A program made the position numbers and the translations under genes. 64,000 nucleotides of DNA from Ferrimonas balearica DSM 9799 (GTDB lineage: Bacteria > Pseudomonadota > Gammaproteobacteria > Enterobacterales > Shewanellaceae), in NCBI RefSeq assembly GCF_000148645.1, contig NC_014541.1, positions 2,007,139 to 2,071,138 on the forward strand. Reading direction: 5' to 3'. The notes under the pieces were generated by a model. The model was given only the letters and a program-made list of their open reading frames with translations. It was not told the origin of the DNA and searched no databases. Shown in pieces: positions 25,359-35,090 of this stretch (its first letter is position 1; the number at the start of each line of letters is the position of its first letter).

Positions 25359-26678
25359 ATGTCGATTTACCGCCCCCTCAGCGCAGTTGCTGCCGCGCTT
25401 GCTCTGCTTTCAGGCTGTGCCAGCCAGGCCCCGGCAGATCCCGAGACCCCGAAGAACATCATCTTTATGATTGGCGACGGGATGGGCCCGGCGTTTACCA
25501 CCGGGTACCGCTACTATCTCGCCGGTGAGGCGGGCTCCGAAGTGACCCCCACCGTCTTTGACCAACTGTTGGTGGGGATGGCGGCCACCTATCCGGATGA
25601 CAACACCTGGGTGACCGATTCTGCGGCATCCGCCACGGCACTGGCTGCAGGGGTGAAAAGCTACAATGGCGCCATTGGCGTCGATGGCCAGAAACTGCCG
25701 GTGGAGGGGATTTTGGCCAAGGCCCGTAAGCAGGGCTGGTCTACCGGTGTGGTCGCCACCTCTCAGGTCAACCATGCCACACCGGCAGGCTTTGTGGCCC
25801 ACGTCGCGTCCCGCAAAATGTATGACGCGATTGCGGAGCAGTATGTGCAGCAACGGATCGCGGACAACACCATGCTCGACCTGATCCTCGGTGGCGGTCA
25901 GCGCTACTTCTCCCGTGACCCGGGTGGACTGGCGGAGCAGATGGCGGAACAGGGCTACCAGCAGATCTGGTCGATGGAAGATCTGTCCCAGCTCAACCAG
26001 TTGCCCGCGATGGGTCTGGTGGCGGATGTGGCGATGCCTCACGCCATCGACAGCGACCAGCCGGAGCGCCTGGTGGCGATGACTGACAAGGCCCTGTCAC
26101 TGATGTCGAGCCAGGATCAGGGCTTCTTCCTGCTGGTTGAGGGCAGCCAGATTGACTGGTGTGGTCACGCCAACGACATCGCCTGCGCTATGGCGGAGAT
26201 GCATGACTTTGCCGGTGCGGTAGAGCGGGCCAAAGCCTTTGTGGATGCCAATCCGGACACCCTGCTCGTGATCACTGCTGATCACTCCACCGGGGGGCTG
26301 ACCCTGGGGGCCAATCGGGTCTACGAATGGAAGCCTGAGGTGATCGCCCAGGTTCATGCCAGCGTTGTTCCGTTGACCCAATCCCTGTTGGCGGCACCGG
26401 TGACGGAGCTGTCTGCGCGCTGGTCTGAAAAAGTGGACTTTGCCCTCACTGATACGGAGCTGGCTGCCCTGCAGAAAGCCTATGGCGAGGGCGACAGCCA
26501 ACTGGGCCGGGCGGTGCTTAAGGTGATCAACGACCGCAGTTTTACCGGCTGGACCACCGGTGGCCACACCGCGGTGGATGTGCCGGTGATGGCATACGGA
26601 GCCGGGGCGGAGGCCTTTATCGGTTATCAGGACAATATCGAGATCCCGCAACGGATGATGTCCCTGATGGGCTGGTAA
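25359..26678 (+). CDS. phoA: Alkaline phosphatase (PhoA family), predicted lipoprotein
   Basis: The 439-residue protein has a lipoprotein signal ending in LLSGCAS, so it should be anchored at the outer face of a membrane. Alkaline phosphatase motifs follow in order: NIIFMIGDGMGPAF (metal), VTDSAASATALAAGVK with the phosphorylated Ser, NHATPAGFVAH, VEGSQIDWCGHAND, ITADHSTGG (metal) and WTTGGHTAVDVPV. It hydrolyses phosphate monoesters outside the cytoplasm. AAGGA lies six bases before the ATG. A second phosphatase of a different family (PhoD) is about 18 kb away. I looked for a Pho box upstream but found no convincing one. A bidirectional terminator follows. Confidence 0.94.
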   Translation: MSIYRPLSAVAAALALLSGCASQAPADPETPKNIIFMIGDGMGPAFTTGYRYYLAGEAGSEVTPTVFDQLLVGMAATYPDDNTWVTDSAASATALAAGVKSYNGAIGVDGQKLPVEGILAKARKQGWSTGVVATSQVNHATPAGFVAHVASRKMYDAIAEQYVQQRIADNTMLDLILGGGQRYFSRDPGGLAEQMAEQGYQQIWSMEDLSQLNQLPAMGLVADVAMPHAIDSDQPERLVAMTDKALSLMSSQDQGFFLLVEGSQIDWCGHANDIACAMAEMHDFAGAVERAKAFVDANPDTLLVITADHSTGGLTLGANRVYEWKPEVIAQVHASVVPLTQSLLAAPVTELSARWSEKVDFALTDTELAALQKAYGEGDSQLGRAVLKVINDRSFTGWTTGGHTAVDVPVMAYGAGAEAFIGYQDNIEIPQRMMSLMGW

Positions 26679-26704
26679 GCCGGAAATCCGTCATCGGACA
26701 CCAT

Positions 26705-26736
26705 AAAAAAGAGGAAGCCCAGGCTTCCTCTTTTTT
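26705..26736. terminator. Bidirectional terminator between phoA and dmeF
   Basis: AAAAAAGAGGAAGCC and CTTCCTCTTTTTT form a stem with A and T runs on both flanks, between two converging genes. Confidence 0.92.
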
Positions 26737-26741
26737 GGCGC

Positions 26742-27746
<1,005 letters not shown>

Positions 27747-27803
27747 TTGATTCCATCAGTTTACGCCACCGTTACCAATTCAAAACGTGAGGCTGTTCAC
27801 TGA

Positions 27804-28616
27804 TTACGCACCCGGTAACGGCGACCACTGTGGCGCCCGGGGCAGGGGATGCTGATTAAAGTGCTCGGCCAGTAAGTGATAGAGCGCATTGAATCCGTGG
27901 TGCAGTGAGATGGGGTCAGTAAAAAAGGCCTCCACACACACCGCAAAGAACTCCGCTTCGCTTTCGGCCCCGTAGGGATCCACCCACACCCCTTGCCAGT
28001 GGCCTTTCACTTCGGCCTGCTCCACTGCGATGCAATGGGCCTGGAACGCTTCGGAAAACACCGAGAGCCAGCGCTGGCGCAGCGACGGGGACAGGTTAGG
28101 GTGGCCGTTGGCGATGCCGCCATTGGCGATATCCAGCTTATGGGCCAGCTCGTGAATGACCAGGTTGAAGCCGTCCCATTGGCCGCTGTGACTCAGCTCG
28201 GTCAGAGTCAGCAGCAACGGGCCTTGTTCCCAGGCTTCACCGGACAACTCCTCCATCCCCTGATGCTCAATGCCATTGTCATCGATGTAGTGGCGTGGGC
28301 TGACAAACTCTTCCGGGTAGATCAGCAGTTCGTGGAAGTGACCGTATTGGTCAACGCCGAGCGTCAGAACCGGCAGCGCCGCCTGCAGGCAGATATCGAT
28401 GCAATCTTCATTGGTGAGGTTGGCGTCCGCCACTGGAGTGAAGCGTTTTTGGTGGAGGAATCGCCAACCGGTTTCAATCAACTGGCGCTGGTCAGCCGGG
28501 GAGAGTCCCGAGAGGATCGGCAGTTGATCGATGCGCATTTGCCACCGTTTGACGGTGGTGTCATCCAGATCGGCGAGAAGGCGCTTTTCGCGCCATTGAG
28601 TGAACCAGTTCAGCAT
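27804..28616 (-). CDS. mtfA: MtfA-type zinc-dependent peptidase
   Basis: The ATG at 28616 gives 270 residues, close to E. coli MtfA (265). The frame continues upstream to a TTG at 28658, which is less likely. The zinc motif is VIHELAHKLD (HExxH) near residue 150, and a downstream region SEAEFFAVCVEAFF supplies the third ligand Glu, as in anthrax lethal factor-like peptidases. In E. coli MtfA binds and inactivates the glucose repressor Mlc and has aminopeptidase activity. Whether that role applies here is not known. The gene stands alone, 333 bases from the divergent nrdD start. Confidence 0.9.
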   Translation of the reverse strand: MLNWFTQWREKRLLADLDDTTVKRWQMRIDQLPILSGLSPADQRQLIETGWRFLHQKRFTPVADANLTNEDCIDICLQAALPVLTLGVDQYGHFHELLIYPEEFVSPRHYIDDNGIEHQGMEELSGEAWEQGPLLLTLTELSHSGQWDGFNLVIHELAHKLDIANGGIANGHPNLSPSLRQRWLSVFSEAFQAHCIAVEQAEVKGHWQGVWVDPYGAESEAEFFAVCVEAFFTDPISLHHGFNALYHLLAEHFNQHPLPRAPQWSPLPGA

Positions 28617-28949
28617 GGTTGCCAGCCTATCCAAGAGCGAAAAAAAAGGGAACGTCAATCTCAGATCGGACTTGATTTTCTCAAGGGGTGATCTGAGGCA
28701 TGGATCCCATTTCTCGTGGTGCCTGAGTGGCGGATTTTGGGGTACAGTGCGCCGCCTTCAATGGCCGGTTCCGGGCGGTCATCAATCCCCTGAACAACAA
28801 GTGAGCCGTTAGACGTCAGCTTGATCTCGATCACGGTAGACGCCGCCCACTTGCCGGAAAATGCACTATATATTGTGTTTGATGGTGGCTCCCGCACTAG
28901 ATGTGGGTGCCGCTTTTTGGGCGTTATTACTTTACTTAGGAGTGAAGAG
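28617..28949. other. Divergent intergenic region upstream of nrdD and mtfA
   Basis: No gene is supported in this 333-base region. The notable content is a tandem pair of NrdR boxes close to nrdD. The mtfA promoter must lie in the left part, but no clear match stands out. Confidence 0.6.
28863..28909 (+). promoter_or_regulatory. Tandem NrdR boxes upstream of nrdD
   Basis: GCACTATATATTGTGT (28863-28878) is almost the NrdR consensus ACACTATATATTGTGT. A second, weaker copy GCACTAGATGTGGGTG starts exactly 31 bases later (28894-28909). Paired boxes about three helical turns apart are the known target of the repressor NrdR, which controls ribonucleotide reductase genes in response to dATP/ATP. The boxes lie 41-87 bases before the nrdD start. 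Confidence 0.85.
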
Positions 28950-31070
28950 ATGGGACCTGTTGTGATTAAGCGGGATGGATGCCGCGTGCCATTTAAACCA
29001 GAATTGATCCAGCAAGCGGTACTGCGCGCAGCGACTGCCGCGGGCTGTGATGATCTGGTTTATGCCGCTGGTGTTGCTCAGGCGGTGGCTGCACAACTTG
29101 AAGGTGAATCCGAGGTGGCGATCAACCGCATTCAGGATGCGGTTGAGAACCAGCTGATGGAAGGGCCTTACAAAGACCTCGCTCGCTCCTACATCGAGTA
29201 TCGTCACGATCGCGATCTGGCCCGTGAAAAGGCCAGCCGCCTGAATCAGGAGATCCGTGGTCTGGTTGAGCAGAGCAACTCCGCGCTGCTGAACGAGAAC
29301 GCCAACAAAGACTCCAAGGTGATCCCGACCCAGCGTGATCTGCTGGCGGGCATCGTGGCCAAGCATTACGCCTGCCGTCATATCCTGCCCCGTGACGTTG
29401 TCGAAGCGCATGAAACCGGCCAGATCCACTACCACGATCTGGATTACGCGCCGTTCTTCCCGATGTTCAACTGCATGCTGATCGATCTTAAAGGCATGTT
29501 GACCGGCGGCTTTAAGATGGGCAATGCCGAGATCGACACGCCGAAGTCCATCTCCACCGCCACGGCGGTGACCGCGCAGATCATCGCCCAGGTGGCCAGC
29601 CACATCTATGGCGGCACCACCATCAACCGCATCGACGAAGTGCTGGCCCCCTACGTGAAGTCCAGCTACGACAAACATCTGGCCATCGGTGAAGAGTGGC
29701 AGGTGGCGGATCCGCACGCCTACGCCAATGCACGCACCGAGAAAGAGTGTTACGACGCGTTCCAGTCGCTGGAGTACGAAGTGAACACCCTGCACACCGC
29801 CAATGGCCAAACCCCGTTTGTGACCTTCGGTTTTGGCCTGGGTGACAGCTGGGAAGCCCGCCTGATCCAGAAATCGATCCTGAAGAACCGCATTGCGGGT
29901 CTGGGCAAGAACAAGAAAACCGCGGTGTTCCCCAAGCTGGTGTTTGCCATTAAGTCTGGCCACAACCAGAAAGCGGGTGACCCCAACTACGACATTAAGC
30001 AGCTGGCACTGGAGTGTGCGAGCAAGCGCATGTACCCGGACATCCTCAACTACGACAAAGTGGTCGAGGTGACCGGTTCGTTCAAGAACCCGATGGGTTG
30101 CCGCTCCTTCCTTGGCGCTTTCGAAAAAGATGGCGAACTGGAACACGAAGGCCGCAACAACCTGGGCGTGGTTTCCCTGAACCTGCCGCGCATCGCCATC
30201 GAGGCTCAGGGCGACGAAGCGCGCTTCTACGCCATTCTGGATGAGCGTCTGGCCATTGCCCGTAAGGCACTGATGACCCGCATCGACCGCCTCGAAGGGG
30301 TTAAGGCGCGGGTGGCACCGATCCTCTATATGGAAGGGGCCTGTGGCGTGCGTCTGAAAGCCGACGACAATGTGGCGGAGATCTTTAAGAACGGCCGCGC
30401 GTCCATCTCCCTGGGCTACATCGGCCTGCACGAGACCATCAACGCGCTGTTTGGTGATGCCACCCACGTTTACGACAGCGAGCAGCTGCGTGACAAAGCG
30501 CTGGATGTGGTGCGGTACCTGAAGAAAGCGGTTGAGCAGTGGAAAGCGGAAACCGGTTACGGATTCAGCCTCTACAGCACCCCGAGCGAAAACCTGTGCA
30601 CCCGTTTCTGCAGCATCGACACCAAGGCGTTTGGCCTGATTGATGGTGTGACTGAGAAGGGCTACTACACCAACAGCTTCCACCTCGACGTGGAGAAGAA
30701 GGTGAACCCGTACGACAAGATCGATTTCGAGATGCCGTACCCGGCGATCACCTCAGGCGGCTTTATCAGCTACGGTGAGTACCCCAACATGCAGCACAAC
30801 GTTGAGGCGCTGGAGAACGTGTGGGACTACAGCTACGAGCGGGTTCCCTACTACGGCACCAACACCCCGATCGACGAGTGTTACGAGTGCCACTACACCG
30901 GTGAGTTCGAGTGCACCAGCAAAGGCTTTGTCTGCCCGAGCTGTGGCAACCATGACCCCGCCAAGGTGTCGGTAACCCGTCGTGTCTGTGGTTACCTTGG
31001 CAGTCCCGATGCGCGTCCGTTTAATGCGGGTAAGCAGGAAGAAGTGAAACGTCGGGTTAAGCACATGTAA
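28950..31070 (+). CDS. nrdD: Anaerobic ribonucleoside-triphosphate reductase (class III, large subunit)
   Basis: The ATG at 28950, with AGGAG seven bases upstream, gives 706 residues (E. coli NrdD 712). An N-terminal ATP-cone (about 1-95) senses dATP/ATP. The C-terminus carries the glycyl radical motif RRVCGYLG with Gly681, and just before it a zinc site of paired Cys (CYECH and CPSCG). It makes deoxyribonucleotides without oxygen, using formate as reductant, after activation by NrdG. NrdR boxes upstream indicate repression when dNTPs are sufficient. nrdG follows 53 bases later; a strong hairpin lies between them. The open frame upstream of 28950 has no ribosome binding site. Confidence 0.97.
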   Translation: MGPVVIKRDGCRVPFKPELIQQAVLRAATAAGCDDLVYAAGVAQAVAAQLEGESEVAINRIQDAVENQLMEGPYKDLARSYIEYRHDRDLAREKASRLNQEIRGLVEQSNSALLNENANKDSKVIPTQRDLLAGIVAKHYACRHILPRDVVEAHETGQIHYHDLDYAPFFPMFNCMLIDLKGMLTGGFKMGNAEIDTPKSISTATAVTAQIIAQVASHIYGGTTINRIDEVLAPYVKSSYDKHLAIGEEWQVADPHAYANARTEKECYDAFQSLEYEVNTLHTANGQTPFVTFGFGLGDSWEARLIQKSILKNRIAGLGKNKKTAVFPKLVFAIKSGHNQKAGDPNYDIKQLALECASKRMYPDILNYDKVVEVTGSFKNPMGCRSFLGAFEKDGELEHEGRNNLGVVSLNLPRIAIEAQGDEARFYAILDERLAIARKALMTRIDRLEGVKARVAPILYMEGACGVRLKADDNVAEIFKNGRASISLGYIGLHETINALFGDATHVYDSEQLRDKALDVVRYLKKAVEQWKAETGYGFSLYSTPSENLCTRFCSIDTKAFGLIDGVTEKGYYTNSFHLDVEKKVNPYDKIDFEMPYPAITSGGFISYGEYPNMQHNVEALENVWDYSYERVPYYGTNTPIDECYECHYTGEFECTSKGFVCPSCGNHDPAKVSVTRRVCGYLGSPDARPFNAGKQEEVKRRVKHM

Positions 31071-31078
31071 TCCGAATC

Positions 31079-31101
31079 AGGCCCTGATCCCCTCAGGGCC
31101 T
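31079..31101 (+). promoter_or_regulatory. Hairpin between nrdD and nrdG
   Basis: AGGCCCTGA and TCAGGGCCT form a perfect 9-bp stem around a five-base loop, ending 22 bases before the nrdG start. The following TGTTGT is too weak for full termination, so it may lower nrdG expression relative to nrdD or stabilise the nrdD message. Confidence 0.6.
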
Positions 31102-31123
31102 GTTGTCGTCTGAGAAACGCCTT

Positions 31124-31591
31124 ATGAACTACCACGCGTATTATCCAGTGGATGTGGTCAACGGCCCGGGCACCCGGGTGACCCTGTTTGTTTCCGGCTG
31201 CGAGCACCAGTGTCGCGGCTGCTATAACCAGAGCACCTGGCGCCTGGATTCCGGCCACCCCTTCGATGCCGCCATGGCGGATCGGGTGCTGGCGGATCTG
31301 ACCGACAGTCGCATCCCTAAGCGCGGCCTTTCCCTGTCCGGCGGCGATCCGTTGCATCCGGCCAACCTGCCCGATGTGCTGGCACTGGTGCGGCGGGTAC
31401 GCGCAGAAGCGCCGGATAAGGACATCTGGGCCTGGACCGGTTACACCCTGGAACAGCTCAGTGAGGCACAGCAGGCGCTGGTGGCTGAACTGGACGTACT
31501 GATTGACGGCAAGTTTGAAGAGAGCCTGAAAGACGCCAACCTGGTCTGGCGCGGCAGCAGCAATCAGCGGATCCACCGCTTCGAGCGGTGA
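31124..31591 (+). CDS. nrdG: Anaerobic ribonucleotide reductase activating protein
   Basis: The product is 155 residues, the usual length for NrdG. The radical SAM motif is CEHQCRGC (Cx3Cx2C), which binds the 4Fe-4S cluster that cleaves S-adenosylmethionine. SLSGGDPLHPANL is the SAM-binding GGxP-type region. It creates the glycyl radical on NrdD. The ATG at 31124 begins the conserved MNYHAYYPVDVVNGPG; an in-frame start 21 bases upstream has no family support. It is the second gene of the nrdDG operon and probably shares the NrdR-controlled promoter. Confidence 0.95.
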   Translation: MNYHAYYPVDVVNGPGTRVTLFVSGCEHQCRGCYNQSTWRLDSGHPFDAAMADRVLADLTDSRIPKRGLSLSGGDPLHPANLPDVLALVRRVRAEAPDKDIWAWTGYTLEQLSEAQQALVAELDVLIDGKFEESLKDANLVWRGSSNQRIHRFER

Positions 31592-31707
31592 ACAAACCGC
31601 AACTGGCGCTAAAAACGGCAGTTGAAACGGTCGCTTATTGCTGACGGATCGCCCAGCCACTATGCTGGGCGGCCGTGTTCATTCGTGTTTGTTGAGTGCC
31701 ACACATC

Positions 31708-32376
31708 ATGAAAACCGCCTTAGTGGTGGGCGCTACCGGCGCCACCGGCAGTGCACTGGTTAACGCCCTGCTGACCAGTGACCAATACCGTGCCATCCAC
31801 CTTGTGAGCCGTCGAACCACCCATTGGCGTCACCGCGAGGTAATTCGCGAGCATATCCTTCCCCTCAGTCGCATCGGCGATCTGACCACCCCCTACGCCA
31901 TTGACGAGGTCTACTGCTGCCTCGGCACCACCATGAAAACCGCCGGTTCCAAGGCCGCGTTTCGTGCCGTGGATTACGGCGCCGTGGTGGCATTGGGCCA
32001 ATGGGCCAAAGAGAACGGAGTGGGGCAGCTTCATGTGATCAGCTCCAAAGGCGCCAACGCGGGTTCCCGTAACTTCTACCTGCGCACCAAGGGTGAGATG
32101 GAGCAGGCGCTGTCGGCGTTGGACCTGCCCGCCCTGTACCTGTATCGCCCCTCGCTGCTCAGTGGTGAGCGTATCGACGACCGCCGTGGTGAGCGATTCG
32201 GTGAATTTATCTTGAACCGTTTGACCTGGCTGCCGGGCAGCGCCAAATGGCGTCCGGTGCCGATTGATACGCTGGCGCAGGCGATGATTGAACGTGCCCA
32301 CCGCCATGAGGGTAAGGGTCGATTCCGGATTGAGTCGGAGCAAATCCTTCAGCTTGATTCAACAGCTTCCGAGTAA
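31708..32376 (+). CDS. NAD(P)-binding oxidoreductase, TIP30/HTATIP2-like SDR
   Basis: The 222-residue protein starts with a Rossmann nucleotide-binding motif (ALVVGATGATGSALVNALL) and continues DEVYCCLGTTMKTAGSKAAFRAVDYGAVV, VISSKGANAGSRNFYLRTKGEMEQAL and LYRPSLLSGER. This pattern is that of atypical short-chain dehydrogenases related to human TIP30 and bacterial YbjT-like proteins. The usual YxxxK of classic SDRs is replaced by FYLRTKGE, where Tyr and Lys are kept at the expected spacing. Substrate unknown. The ATG at 31708 is preceded by an in-frame GTG 12 bases upstream and no strong ribosome binding site. A terminator follows immediately. Confidence 0.82.
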   Translation: MKTALVVGATGATGSALVNALLTSDQYRAIHLVSRRTTHWRHREVIREHILPLSRIGDLTTPYAIDEVYCCLGTTMKTAGSKAAFRAVDYGAVVALGQWAKENGVGQLHVISSKGANAGSRNFYLRTKGEMEQALSALDLPALYLYRPSLLSGERIDDRRGERFGEFILNRLTWLPGSAKWRPVPIDTLAQAMIERAHRHEGKGRFRIESEQILQLDSTASE

Positions 32377-32386
32377 AAAACAAACA

Positions 32387-32409
32387 AACGGGGCGCGTCC
32401 CCGTTTTTT
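32387..32409 (+). terminator. Terminator after the TIP30-like gene
   Basis: AACGGGG and CCCCGTT form a 7-bp stem with loop CGCGT, followed by TTTT. Confidence 0.85.
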
Positions 32410-32468
32410 CCAGGCTCTCTCTGGCCTAGACTGGCTGCGTCACGTTCAGCCATCGACAGGGAGACAGC

Positions 32469-34478
32469 ATGGCGAAGCAGATCCGTTTTGGCGATCCGGT
32501 CAACGAATCCGAGCGTTGGGCTTTTAAGCTGCTGGCGCAGGACCTGCCGGAAGACTACCTGTTACTGACCAACATCGAAATCCCCACCCAGACCGGGCAG
32601 GCACTGGAAGTGGACGCCCTGGTGATTGGCCAGTGGGGGATTTACGTGGTCGACGTCAAAGGCTATATCGGCCAGCTGGAAGCGGGGCAGCATGCCTGGC
32701 AGCTGGATGGCCGTGATGTCGATAACAGCCTGGCCAAGGCCAACTACGTGGCCCGGGTACTGGCAGGCCGCTTTAAGCACAAGTTTCCCATCGGTGTGTA
32801 CGCCCCCTGGTGCCAGGGCATGGTGTTTGTCACCGGTCGGCGCGGCAGCGAAATCAGCCTGCGTAAAAACGAAACTGACCTCTCCATCTACACCCCCGAG
32901 CAGATTGTTGATGCCCTGACCGAAGACTGGGCACTGACCTCCCGTTACGCCCATCAGGTGACTGACCAGCAGAAGCAGTTGGTGCTGGACGCCATCGGCC
33001 AGGTGGCGCTGGTGGAGCAGCGCAACAACAAGATCCAGGACTTTGTGAAGCAGAAATGCCTCTACATCAAGCATGGCCTGGAGATCTGGCAGGCGGACTA
33101 CAACCCCGGTGACTGGCAGGCCCCCTGGCTGCTGAAGATTCTGGTGCCCTCCGAGTGCGAAGACCGTGATCAGGCGGACCGCCTTGAAAAGCAGATGCGC
33201 GAGGAACTGTACCGACTGCAGAAACTGGCGGGATGCTCCGGCGTACCCTACAGCGCCCCGCTGATTCAGGATGGCCAGCAACTGGTGCTGCCCATCCGTA
33301 TGCCCCGCGGTACCGCCATGCACCAGTTCGATTATCAGAAGTGCGACCGCACCCTGGCCCTGAATCTGCTGGTTCGGGCCGCTGTCGCGCTGCAACAGAT
33401 CCACCGGCGGGGTGTAACCGTCTCCGGCTGGGGCGAAAACGGCATCTTCCTGAGTGAGGGCGGCGAGGTGGAGTTTATCGACATCCGCGACACCCTGAGC
33501 GAAGCGGACGATATCCAGCACTTTGCTGCGGTGTTCAGCGATCTTGCCCACTGCACCCACGAACCCCGCATCACCAGTTGGTTTGCCGAAGCGGCCCGCG
33601 GCCACCACACCAGCCTTGATGAACTGAGGGTGGATTTGGCGCTGGTGCTGCAACGTCCGGAAGCGTCGCGCCTGGCGGTGGACCCGGACGCACTCGCCGC
33701 CGGCATGGCCATCGACGGCCGCTACCAACTGGAGGAGCGGGTGGTACAGGGTAACGCCAGCCAGTTGTGGCAGGCCCGTCACCTGCAGGGCCAGTACCCC
33801 TGTGCGCTGTCGGTGTACCGGGGCGTGTCTGAACACTGGCCCCACCTGGCCAGCACCTATAAGGCACTCAAGGGGATCTACCACCCCAATGTGGAGCAGG
33901 TGCTGGATTTCGGTGAGATGGGAGGCAAAGAGGCGCTCTATATTACCCGGGCCTGGGTGGAGGGCGATTCACTGCGGGACCGCCAGGGGCAGATCGTGGT
34001 GGGGCAACCGGCGCAATGGTTCCCCCAGTTACTGACGGCGCTGTACTACCTGCACAACCAGCAGATCTATCACGGCGCCATCTGCCCGGCCAACATCATC
34101 TGCCAGCCGCAACGGGCGGTGCTGGTCAACTTTGGTGTGGGCCTCGATGTGGCCGCCAGTGGCTACGCCCGCAACTATGCGGATCCTGAGCTTTGGGCCA
34201 GTGAGGGTCAGGCGGAACAGGACCTGTTCGGGCTGGTGGCCAGTTTTGTCGATGTGCTGGCACCGGCAGGGGAATGTCGGGATCGGGAAGGGCTGTTGGC
34301 GGCGCTGGAACAGTTCTCGCCAGAGTTGATGCCGGAATCGTTCCGCGCTCTGTGCCGCCAGGTACTGAACTTTGAGTTGCAACTGGTGGATGGGGTGGAT
34401 TACCTGACGCAGTTTGGATGGCATGACCTGCCGGGGCGTCCGGCGGGTGTGGTCCCGCCGGAGCTGATGGAAGCGTAA
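32469..34478 (+). CDS. NERD nuclease-like domain fused to two pseudokinase domains
   Basis: This 669-residue soluble protein has three parts. Residues about 1-190 form a NERD domain: EVDALVI with Asp49 and VVDVKGY with Asp62-x-Lys64 give the PD-(D/E)xK nuclease pattern. Residues about 200-395 resemble a protein kinase domain, but the catalytic loop reads GVTVSGWGENGIFL where HRDLKPEN is expected. Residues about 415-640 form a second kinase-like domain with CALSVYR in place of the VAIK lysine, YHGAICPANII for the catalytic loop and NFG for DFG. Both kinase domains therefore look inactive, while the nuclease residues are kept. NERD-kinase fusions occur in some phage-defence proteins such as PglW. 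A defence role here is only inference; the gene has no defence neighbours. Confidence 0.8.
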   Translation: MAKQIRFGDPVNESERWAFKLLAQDLPEDYLLLTNIEIPTQTGQALEVDALVIGQWGIYVVDVKGYIGQLEAGQHAWQLDGRDVDNSLAKANYVARVLAGRFKHKFPIGVYAPWCQGMVFVTGRRGSEISLRKNETDLSIYTPEQIVDALTEDWALTSRYAHQVTDQQKQLVLDAIGQVALVEQRNNKIQDFVKQKCLYIKHGLEIWQADYNPGDWQAPWLLKILVPSECEDRDQADRLEKQMREELYRLQKLAGCSGVPYSAPLIQDGQQLVLPIRMPRGTAMHQFDYQKCDRTLALNLLVRAAVALQQIHRRGVTVSGWGENGIFLSEGGEVEFIDIRDTLSEADDIQHFAAVFSDLAHCTHEPRITSWFAEAARGHHTSLDELRVDLALVLQRPEASRLAVDPDALAAGMAIDGRYQLEERVVQGNASQLWQARHLQGQYPCALSVYRGVSEHWPHLASTYKALKGIYHPNVEQVLDFGEMGGKEALYITRAWVEGDSLRDRQGQIVVGQPAQWFPQLLTALYYLHNQQIYHGAICPANIICQPQRAVLVNFGVGLDVAASGYARNYADPELWASEGQAEQDLFGLVASFVDVLAPAGECRDREGLLAALEQFSPELMPESFRALCRQVLNFELQLVDGVDYLTQFGWHDLPGRPAGVVPPELMEA

Positions 34479-34479
34479 T

Positions 34480-34806
34480 TCAGATGCAGCGGGCCGGTTT
34501 GGGCAGGCCCGCGATCTTGGTGGCCTGTTTAGCCGGGCCTTTGGGGAACAGCTTGTACAGGTACTTGCTGTTGCCCTTATCTTCGCCCAGTTTCTGGCCG
34601 ATCGCCTTAACCAGCACGCGGATGGCGGGGCTGGTGTTGAATTCCAGATAGAATTCGCGCACGAAGTTGACCACTTCCCAGTGCGCGTCAGTCAACTCGA
34701 TGCCTTCCTCTGCCGCCAACAGCGGCGCCATCTCGGGCTCCCACTGGCTGGCATCCAACAGGTAGCCCTGTTTGTCGGTGGCGATGTCGTTTCCGTTGTA
34801 GATCAT
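34480..34806 (-). CDS. tusE: Sulfur relay protein TusE (DsrC family)
   Basis: The ATG at 34806 gives 108 residues, matching TusE. It keeps the family features: [18 protein letters not shown] at the N-terminus, [21 protein letters not shown] in the middle and a penultimate Cys (ARCI) on the flexible C-terminal arm. That Cys accepts sulfur from TusD in the TusBCD complex and passes it to MnmA for 2-thiouridine formation at U34 of tRNAs for Lys, Glu and Gln. Three more codons upstream are in frame. It is the last gene of tusDCBE and starts two bases after the tusB stop. It ends one base from the converging NERD gene. Confidence 0.95.
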   Translation of the reverse strand: MIYNGNDIATDKQGYLLDASQWEPEMAPLLAAEEGIELTDAHWEVVNFVREFYLEFNTSPAIRVLVKAIGQKLGEDKGNSKYLYKLFPKGPAKQATKIAGLPKPARCI

Positions 34807-34808
34807 GG

Positions 34809-35090
34809 TTACCACGCTTGCACGTTGTCGTATTGAAGAGTGAGGGCCACAAACCCCGGATAGTCCACGGTCGTGGCGGGCAGCACGGCGGTCAGGCCGC
34901 GGGCCTGGAGGTCCGGCCCCAGCAGGAACAGCGAGTAGGGCGCCAGCACCTCGGCAAAGCGAGGTTGTGCCGCCATGGCCACCGCGTCCTGGTACAGCAT
35001 CAGTGCACTGCCGGGGGTCAGGTAGGCCAGGGTATCGGCCAGTGCCGCCGGTGAACCGGCCAACCGGCTGAGGGTATGGAGTACGGTCAA
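34809..35090 (-). CDS. tusB: Sulfur relay protein TusB
   Basis: This 93-residue DsrH-type protein begins [19 protein letters not shown] and has the strand-helix pattern of the family ([30 protein letters not shown]). It forms the (TusBCD)2 hexamer that carries persulfide sulfur from TusA to TusE. The ATG overlaps the stop of tusC by four bases (ATGA), showing translational coupling within the operon. Confidence 0.92.
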   Translation of the reverse strand: MTVLHTLSRLAGSPAALADTLAYLTPGSALMLYQDAVAMAAQPRFAEVLAPYSLFLLGPDLQARGLTAVLPATTVDYPGFVALTLQYDNVQAW

